A stretch of DNA of 9,832 bases. It comes from Chlamydiae bacterium RIFCSPHIGHO2_12_FULL_49_9 (GTDB lineage: Bacteria > Chlamydiota > Chlamydiia > Chlamydiales > SM23-39). The notes beneath the pieces are model-generated. The model was not told the DNA's origin, did not search any database, and saw only the letters and a program-made list of their open reading frames with translations. Of this stretch, positions 4,823 to 9,832 are shown piece after piece. The stretch covers positions 1 to 9,832 of the forward strand of contig MGLY01000062.1 of assembly GCA_001794935.1 (NCBI GenBank), in the 5' to 3' direction. The position numbers and the translations under genes were made by a program. Position 1 is the first letter of the stretch; each line of letters starts with the position of its first letter.

Positions 4823-6898
4823 ATGACCCTGCAAACGCATCCGCTCCGCCGCATCTTCGCTCGGATTTTTCCAAGAAAAGTGGCCTCTCAACTCCCCAAA
4901 ACGCTTCTTCGAGCGGAGCTCTTTTCCGACGAGGAAAAAAAAGACTTGGCAATCCACTACCTCGGCAAAGGGGAAATGGCCCTTTTGCAGGGCAGCCTCA
5001 TAGCCCTTTCTTTCTTTGAATCTGCGGCCAATCTCGACGGATCGAATGCGACCCTTTGGTATAGACAGGGTCTTGCCTTTTTTGAGTATGGCTCTGAGGA
5101 GGGAAAAGAAAAGTCGCTCCTGATCGCAAGCAAAAATTTTAAAATTGCCCTCTCTCTCAATCCAAACTATTTCGATGCCTGGGTCGCTTGGGGAAATGCC
5201 CTTTTGCAGTTGGGCCGCTTCCATGACGAACACCATTTTCTCATCGAAGCCAAGGAGAAATACCAGAGAGCGATCGCGCTCGGCAATGATCAGCCGCGTG
5301 AAATTTTGGGCGAACTCTATTGGGACTATGGAATCGCCTGGTCAGAGATCGCAAAACACTCGGGCGAGGCGCTCGATGTAAGGCTGGCGATCGAGGCGTT
5401 TCAAACGTCAAAGAGTTACCAGGACAACCCATCCCCTGAATTTTGGAATGATTGCGGCAAAGCCTATTTGGAGATGGGGCTCCTCGTCAACGACTCGCGC
5501 CTCTATGTTCAATCGGTTGACTATCTGAAAAAAGCGATTGCGATCTCTCCTGATTATTTTGACGGCTGGATGTCTCTCGGCGAGGCCTACTCGCAGCTCT
5601 ATGTCAACACAATGGATGAGCGCTATGTAAGTAAGGCATCGGACGCTTTTGCAAACGCCTCCAAAATGTGTCCCCGCTCATCAGATGTTTGGCTCGGATG
5701 GGCTCAGCTTCTCGGAGAGACGGGCAGACTCAAAAACGACGCCAAAATGCTCCGTCTCAGCATTGAAAAATGCGCGAGAGCGGCGAGCATCCATTCAGAA
5801 GATCCTCTCATCTTCGCTCAGTGGGTCGAATCTCTCTCTATCTTGGGATCTTCCACTTCAAGGCTCGATCTTCTCATCGAAGCCGAGCAAAAGATTTTGA
5901 AAGCGACCGATTCCTTCGGCGACGACGCGGCTCTTTGGCACGCCTATGGGATTTGCCTGATCTCTTTTGGCAAGTACTATGAAGACCCCGACTACTATGA
6001 GATGGCCATCGAAAAGCTGCAATATGGGCTCTCAGTAGATAGAACCGATCCTGAGATTTGGCACGCTTTGGGGCTTGCCCACAAACACTACGCGAATCTC
6101 CTCAACGACCCGGATCTCATCGAAAGGGCCAACCGCTTTTTGGCCCGCGCAATGGATCTCAAGCCGGTGTGTCCCGCGCTTCAATTCGATGCCGCATGCG
6201 CTCTGCTCGATTTCAGCGAGATCATGGACGATCTCTCCTCGCTTGAACAAGCGATCTCTCTTTTCGAGTCGCTCCTTCAAAACTTTAAAGAGGCGATCCT
6301 CCACCATCCCGAGTGGCTCTTTCAATATGCGTCCGCACTTGAGTGGCTCGGAGATTACACCGATGAGCCAAGCCATTTTTCTCGTGCGATCGAGATCTTT
6401 TCTCACATCCTTCTCATCGATCCCGACTTTCCCGGCATCCATCACCGGATCGCCCTCAACTACATGCAGTACGGGCACGTCACCGGCGAGACAGAAGGCT
6501 ACAAAAGAGCGATCCATTTCTATCGCCTTGCGATCCGCCAGGATGAAGAGAGCGATCAAGTGTGGCTCGATTGGGGGATCTGCCTCATCCATCTCGCGCA
6601 CCATACGCTGGATGGCGCGTTCATGAACCAGCTCTACATGGACGCCGAAGAGAAGATCAGCAGAGCCGGCCAACTCGGCTGCAACGGCGCCTACTATCAC
6701 CTCGCTTGCCTCTATTCCATCTTGGGCCGTCTTCAAGAAGCGATGGAGTTCATCCACAAATCGCTCGCCGCCCGCTCTCTTCCCACCATGGAAGAGCTGC
6801 TCGAAGATGAGTGGTTGGACAACATCCGCTCCACTCCCGCATTCGCCCAGTTTCTGACAGCTCTTGAAGCCAAGCTCCAGCAGATCCGCGAAGAGTAA
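4823..6898 (+). CDS. Large TPR-repeat protein of unknown role
   Basis: A 691-residue protein built almost wholly from about 15 tetratricopeptide-like units between residues 45 and 665. Units begin with patterns such as LWYRQGLAFFEYG, AWVAWGNALLQLG, LWHAYGICLISFG and VWLDWGICLIHLA, with Trp and Gly at TPR positions 4 and 8. They continue with A...(F/Y)..A and usually end in a Pro or Asp turn. The pitch is about 40 residues, not 34, because some six or seven residues are inserted between helices A and B, often with Asp and Tyr (for example NDSRLY, EDPDYY, NDPDLI). The last unit is canonical in length. There is no signal peptide or membrane segment, so it is probably soluble. AGGAG lies 6 bases before the ATG. 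Such solenoids bind other proteins, and in chlamydiae TPR proteins include secretion chaperones. No partner can be read from the sequence, and I do not recognise a named orthologue. Confidence 0.9.
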   Translation: MTLQTHPLRRIFARIFPRKVASQLPKTLLRAELFSDEEKKDLAIHYLGKGEMALLQGSLIALSFFESAANLDGSNATLWYRQGLAFFEYGSEEGKEKSLLIASKNFKIALSLNPNYFDAWVAWGNALLQLGRFHDEHHFLIEAKEKYQRAIALGNDQPREILGELYWDYGIAWSEIAKHSGEALDVRLAIEAFQTSKSYQDNPSPEFWNDCGKAYLEMGLLVNDSRLYVQSVDYLKKAIAISPDYFDGWMSLGEAYSQLYVNTMDERYVSKASDAFANASKMCPRSSDVWLGWAQLLGETGRLKNDAKMLRLSIEKCARAASIHSEDPLIFAQWVESLSILGSSTSRLDLLIEAEQKILKATDSFGDDAALWHAYGICLISFGKYYEDPDYYEMAIEKLQYGLSVDRTDPEIWHALGLAHKHYANLLNDPDLIERANRFLARAMDLKPVCPALQFDAACALLDFSEIMDDLSSLEQAISLFESLLQNFKEAILHHPEWLFQYASALEWLGDYTDEPSHFSRAIEIFSHILLIDPDFPGIHHRIALNYMQYGHVTGETEGYKRAIHFYRLAIRQDEESDQVWLDWGICLIHLAHHTLDGAFMNQLYMDAEEKISRAGQLGCNGAYYHLACLYSILGRLQEAMEFIHKSLAARSLPTMEELLEDEWLDNIRSTPAFAQFLTALEAKLQQIREE

Positions 6899-6936
6899 GC
6901 AAAAGAAATTTCTACTATCCCGCCTCCTACTACCCG

Positions 6937-6965
6937 TAGACACCTATTGTTTTTTGTGTTAATCT
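6937..6965 (+). promoter_or_regulatory. Weak candidate promoter for yidC
   Basis: TAGACA (6937-6942, five of six -35 bases) is followed after 17 bases by TAATCT (6960-6965, three of six -10 bases). It lies in the 96-base gap between the TPR gene and yidC, which shows no clear terminator. The yidC ATG at 6995 has no strong ribosome binding site. Confidence 0.25.
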
Positions 6966-6994
6966 CGCCTCCTTAAACACATCACGAGTGCATC

Positions 6995-8899
6995 ATGGAT
7001 AAACGCAGCCTCCTCTTTATGATTTGTGTCAGCGCCGCATTTTTGGGCGTCAACGCCTGGTTCGAGTCAGGGCGCACGGAAGAGAGGCAAACAATCCTCA
7101 AAAAAGAGCAAAAAGAGATTGCGCTAAAGGAAAAACCATCCGAGCCCTCCCCCCTCTTCATCGATGCATCGCCAATCCCAACCGGCGAAATCTTCTACGT
7201 CTTGGAAAATGAATATCAACAGCTCGTCTTTTCCACTCGAGGAGGAAGTCTTGCCGAAATCAACCTGCCGATGAAAACCTCCAAAGACTCGGTGAGCATC
7301 GTCAAAGAGATCGACATCGATCGGGAAATCCTAAAAGACTCTCCCCAAAACGCGAGATTCCCTCTCCATGCCTACTACACGCACGACAAAAAGCTCCACA
7401 GCGGAGGCTCTCTCGGCGGCTATTATCCCCTCTTAAGAAGAGCTCTTTTAAATAAAGACGGCCATGAGAAAAGCTCCGTCCTCTCCCAGTATTACGCCCT
7501 CAACATCGTCGGAGAAAACGGGGACGCCGCTCAACCCAATTACCGGGTGATTCGGCATGAGCCGAACCTCATTCAGTTTGAAGGGACTACAAACGGGCGC
7601 AAAATCGTCAAAACCTACACGATCCCGAAAGAAAAAACAGGCCCTTATTGCTTCAATCTCGAAATCAAAGTGAACGGCGACGCAAACGGCCTTTGGCTCT
7701 CTACCGGCGTTCCCGATGTGGAACTCGTCGGCGGCTCTTATAACCCGCTGCTTCGCTACCAATACACTAAAGGGAACATCTACGATGTAGAGACGATCTC
7801 CCTGCCTAAAAAAGGGGCCGCCGAAGTTGCAAACACAACCCCCAATTGGATCAGCAACTCAAATGGCTTCTTGGGCCTCATTCTCGATCCTTTGGAAACC
7901 GCCGGGGACGGATATAAAACCGTTCAGATCGACGGAGCCAAACTCCCCACAAGACTCAGCCTGATCGACGCCCCTTACAATCTCTACCCTCCCGCAAACT
8001 ACCCCGGCTACGCGGTCTATCTTCCCCTCAAAAACGGAGCGCCCCTATCATTTCGCGTCTTTGCAGGCCCTTTTGACGATGCGATCTTAAAAAAGCTCGA
8101 CAAGCTTTTTGCCGATAACTCGGAAACCTACGATCCCGAATATGAGAGCGCCCAAAATATCCAGGGGTGGTTCTCATTCATCTCCCAGCCTTTTGCAAAG
8201 TTCCTTTTCATTTTGATGCAGTTTTTCTACTCGATCACAAAATCCTGGGCAGCTGCGATCATCCTCCTCACAATCGCTCTTCGCGTCATGATGTATCCTC
8301 TCAACGCCTGGTCGATTAAATCCTCGATCAAAATGCAAGAGATCGCGCCGAGAGTAAAAGCCGTTCAGGAAAAGTACAAGAAAGATCCGAAACGGGCGCA
8401 GATGGAGATCATGAACTTGTATCGCCAGTCGGGCGTGAACCCGATGACCGGTTGTTTCCCCGTTCTTCTTCAGATGCCCTTTTTGATCGGCATGTTTTAT
8501 CTTCTCAAATCGAGCTTTCAGCTGAGAGGCGCCGTCTTCATTCCGGGTTGGATCGATGATTTGGCCGCCCCCAACGTGCTCTTTAGCTGGAACCAGCCGA
8601 TCTGGTTTTTCGGCAATGAGTTCCACCTGCTCCCGATCCTGATGGGCGTTACGATGTATATCCAACAAAGACTCACCTCCAAACTGCCCAAAGATGGAAC
8701 CCCTCTCTCCGACGCGCAAAAACAGCAGAAGATGATGGGCAACATGATGTCGATCCTCTTTATGGTGATGTTCTACAACTTCCCCTCGGGGCTAAACATC
8801 TACTTCATGCTCTCTACGATTTTGGGGATCTTGCAGCAGGCTTGGACGATGAAGAGAATGCAGGCGAAGCCCGCTACTATTAATCCAAGCTTCAAATAG
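6995..8899 (+). CDS. yidC: YidC: inner-membrane protein insertase
   Basis: YidC inserts and folds proteins in the inner membrane, alone or with SecYEG. The 634 residues show the Gram-negative layout. An N-terminal membrane anchor (about residues 5-20) is followed by a large periplasmic domain to about 385. The conserved YidC/Oxa1 domain comes next: WAAAIILLTIALRVMMYPL, with Arg430 at the place of the groove arginine of E. coli YidC, then a charged cytoplasmic hairpin (about 443-480). The segment GCFPVLLQMPFLIGMFYLL follows, then two more membrane stretches containing FYNFPSGLNIYF. It is longer than the 548-residue E. coli protein, mostly in the periplasmic part. The following gene is dnaA, the same neighbour as in Chlamydia. 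The last codons and the TAG stop (8897-8899) form the left arm of the repeat that follows. Confidence 0.97.
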   Translation: MDKRSLLFMICVSAAFLGVNAWFESGRTEERQTILKKEQKEIALKEKPSEPSPLFIDASPIPTGEIFYVLENEYQQLVFSTRGGSLAEINLPMKTSKDSVSIVKEIDIDREILKDSPQNARFPLHAYYTHDKKLHSGGSLGGYYPLLRRALLNKDGHEKSSVLSQYYALNIVGENGDAAQPNYRVIRHEPNLIQFEGTTNGRKIVKTYTIPKEKTGPYCFNLEIKVNGDANGLWLSTGVPDVELVGGSYNPLLRYQYTKGNIYDVETISLPKKGAAEVANTTPNWISNSNGFLGLILDPLETAGDGYKTVQIDGAKLPTRLSLIDAPYNLYPPANYPGYAVYLPLKNGAPLSFRVFAGPFDDAILKKLDKLFADNSETYDPEYESAQNIQGWFSFISQPFAKFLFILMQFFYSITKSWAAAIILLTIALRVMMYPLNAWSIKSSIKMQEIAPRVKAVQEKYKKDPKRAQMEIMNLYRQSGVNPMTGCFPVLLQMPFLIGMFYLLKSSFQLRGAVFIPGWIDDLAAPNVLFSWNQPIWFFGNEFHLLPILMGVTMYIQQRLTSKLPKDGTPLSDAQKQQKMMGNMMSILFMVMFYNFPSGLNIYFMLSTILGILQQAWTMKRMQAKPATINPSFK

Positions 8900-9085
8900 G
8901 TGACAGATGGCTCAGCGAGGCACACGGGGTCCCCAACGACGCTTCGTCGGAAGGGGTGTGAAAGCCAGATCAAAGCGAAGCGATCCGAGCGAGGAGCTCA
9001 TAGTAAAACTATGGGCGACGAGAAAGGATTGATATGGCAAAGCCGCAGCAAGCCAGGTGTCACTTATTTGAAGCTCGGGTTAATA
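8885..9085 (+). repeat. Palindromic repeat element filling the yidC-dnaA gap
   Basis: The outer arms 8885-8912 and 9051-9078 are inverted copies at 24 of 28 positions. The left arm covers the last four codons and stop of yidC. The 138 bases between hold further hairpins. One combines CACAC (8921) with GTGTG (8956-8960), CCC with GGG, and CGACG-CTT-CGTCG (8937-8949). Another is CATAGT-AAA-ACTATG (8999-9013). GCGAGGAG (8989-8996) and TATGGGCGACGAG (9010-9022) recur, on the other strand, in the menA-menC palindrome. Positions 9034-9053 and 9076-9085 recur at the window start. As RNA the gap folds into one closed structure ending just before the dnaA ribosome binding site, so it could act as terminator, processing site or insulator. 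An open frame across it (8900-9148) shows no protein-like features. No transposase is present. Confidence 0.8.
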
Positions 9086-9093
9086 ATTAAAAA

Positions 9094-9098
9094 GAGGT
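9094..9098 (+). promoter_or_regulatory. Ribosome binding site supporting the TTG start of dnaA
   Basis: GAGGT lies 4 bases before the TTG at 9103. No ATG in this frame precedes conserved DnaA sequence, and the first residues (QVWEEFL) match the beginning I recall for chlamydial DnaA, so TTG is the start. Confidence 0.65.
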
Positions 9099-9102
9099 GC
9101 TC

Positions 9103-9832
9103 TTGCAAGTTTGGGAAGAATTTTTGTCTCAAATACGCGAAGAAATAGGAAGCGGCGCCTTTGAAAGGTGGCTAGCCCCTCTCAAACTCCTCCGCTTCGA
9201 TGCAGCCAACATCTATCTGGAGGCAAAAGACTCCTTCCAGATCAGCTGGTTCGAAGAACACATCCGTCCCCGCATCAAAAAAAAGCTCTTCAACAACAAC
9301 CAAAGACTCATCGCAGTTCACCTCTCTCTCCCCTCCGGAGGGGAGGGAGAAAAAAAACCTGTCGCCGAATACCCTCGCCTCAATATCAAGCCTGACGCGC
9401 TCGATCCCGAGATGACCCTCGAGCATTTTATCCCTCTCGAGCAAAACCTGATGGCTTTTAAGCTGATCTCGGAGATCTCAGCCACCACCCCCTTTAACCC
9501 GATCTATCTCTACGGCCCTAAAGGTTCCGGAAAAACCCACCTTCTCATGGGAGCTGCCCACCGTCTTAAAAGCCTCGGCAAAAAGGTCTTTTTCGCCAAA
9601 GCTGAAACCTTTACCGAACACGTCGTTCAAGCGATCCGGCTTGGATTCATGCAAGATTTTCGAAAAGCCTATCGAGATATCGACGTGCTTCTCATCGATG
9701 ACATCCATATCTTTTCGAAAAAAAGCGCAACGCAAGAGGAGTTTTTTCACACATTCAATGCCCTCCACACCTTCGGAAAACCAATCCTTCTCAGCGCTAA
9801 CGCCGCTCCCTCATCGCTCTCTGAAATCGAGC
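9103..9832 (+). CDS. dnaA: DnaA: chromosomal replication initiator (5' part)
   Basis: DnaA binds and melts the replication origin as an ATP-bound oligomer. The first 243 codons are in the window; the rest of the ATPase domain and the DNA-binding domain are beyond it. Domain I (about 1-75) contains FERWLAPL and DSFQISWFEEHIRPRI. A short linker follows, then the AAA+ domain with Walker A GPKGSGKTH, Walker B VLLIDDIHIF, and STQEEFF-like ATQEEFFHTFNAL. Where most bacteria have TSDRPP in the sensor I region, this protein has SANAAPSS, a divergence I associate with chlamydial DnaA. Chlamydia genomes carry two dnaA genes; this is the copy next to yidC. The linker is coded by a pyrimidine-purine palindrome (9323-9350). 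It starts with TTG. Confidence 0.95.
   Translation, partial: MQVWEEFLSQIREEIGSGAFERWLAPLKLLRFDAANIYLEAKDSFQISWFEEHIRPRIKKKLFNNNQRLIAVHLSLPSGGEGEKKPVAEYPRLNIKPDALDPEMTLEHFIPLEQNLMAFKLISEISATTPFNPIYLYGPKGSGKTHLLMGAAHRLKSLGKKVFFAKAETFTEHVVQAIRLGFMQDFRKAYRDIDVLLIDDIHIFSKKSATQEEFFHTFNALHTFGKPILLSANAAPSSLSEIE
9323..9350. repeat. Pyrimidine-purine palindrome inside dnaA
   Basis: CTCCCCTCCGGAGGGGAG (9328-9345) is a perfect 18-base palindrome. It extends to 9323-9350 with one T-G pair, and eight A follow. One half is all pyrimidine and the other all purine. It encodes the flexible linker between DnaA domain I and the ATPase domain (around LPSGGEGEKK), where sequence is little constrained. Confidence 0.7.

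Noticed and set aside
6032..6943. 303-codon frame on the minus strand
   Set aside because: It is antisense to the TPR gene, whose frame has clear repeat structure; it has no recognisable domains.
8174..8719. 181-codon frame on the minus strand
   Set aside because: It is antisense to the conserved YidC/Oxa1 domain.
9034..9090. Short frame beginning MAKPQQA, also present at position 1
   Set aside because: It is explained by the shared 20-base repeat. The two frames end at different points, and there is no evidence for a peptide.
9076..9090. TTAATAAT as a -10 box for dnaA
   Set aside because: No adequate -35 at the right distance, and transcription would start at the ribosome binding site.
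8900..9148. 82-codon open frame across the repeat after yidC
   Set aside because: It starts at the stop of yidC, lies in repeat DNA, runs into dnaA in another frame, and has a composition typical of translated repeats.
1..9832. tRNA, rRNA, CRISPR array, transposase or integrase
   Set aside because: None was recognised on either strand when reading the sequence and translations.

Overview
The window suggests a member of the Chlamydiota outside the genus Chlamydia. The strongest evidence is the gene at the right edge. Its start (LQVWEEFL, with segments such as DSFQISWFEEHIR and NPIYLYGPKGSGKTH) is very close to what I remember of chlamydial DnaA, and it sits directly downstream of yidC, as in Chlamydia. 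Base composition looks near 50% GC by eye (not computed), which would fit the Criblamydiaceae (for example Estrella) better than most chlamydiae. The genus is a guess.

Every gene is on the + strand. Positions 1-142 hold the tail of a repeat and three small hairpins. Positions 143-4643 are a tightly packed, partly overlapping menaquinone operon in the order menH, menB, menA, menC, menE. Together these supply SHCHC synthase, o-succinylbenzoate synthase, o-succinylbenzoyl-CoA ligase, DHNA-CoA synthase and DHNA octaprenyltransferase. menF, menD, a DHNA-CoA thioesterase and the final methyltransferase are not in the window; menF and menD could lie just upstream. Chlamydia species make menaquinone by the futalosine (Mqn) route, so a classical Men operon in a chlamydia is notable.

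Positions 4823-6898 encode a 691-residue protein made almost entirely of about 15 TPR-like units, with its own likely promoter. yidC (6995-8899) encodes the inner-membrane insertase. dnaA starts at a TTG at 9103 and runs off the window end.

The most unusual content is a family of palindromic elements. One, of about 170 bp (2462-2631), spans the end of menA and the start of menC. Another (about 8885-9085) fills the yidC-dnaA gap. A third copy is cut by position 1. The two complete elements share a core (GCGAGGAG, a short spacer, then TATGGGCGACGAG). In both, the arms reach into the upstream gene, so the 3' end of menA or yidC, stop codon included, is matched by an inverted copy on the far side. 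In the yidC copy and the copy at position 1, the right arm differs in sequence but lies between identical flanks at the same spacing. The elements therefore look like repeats that carry or create a gene-specific inverted arm. All alignments were done by hand.
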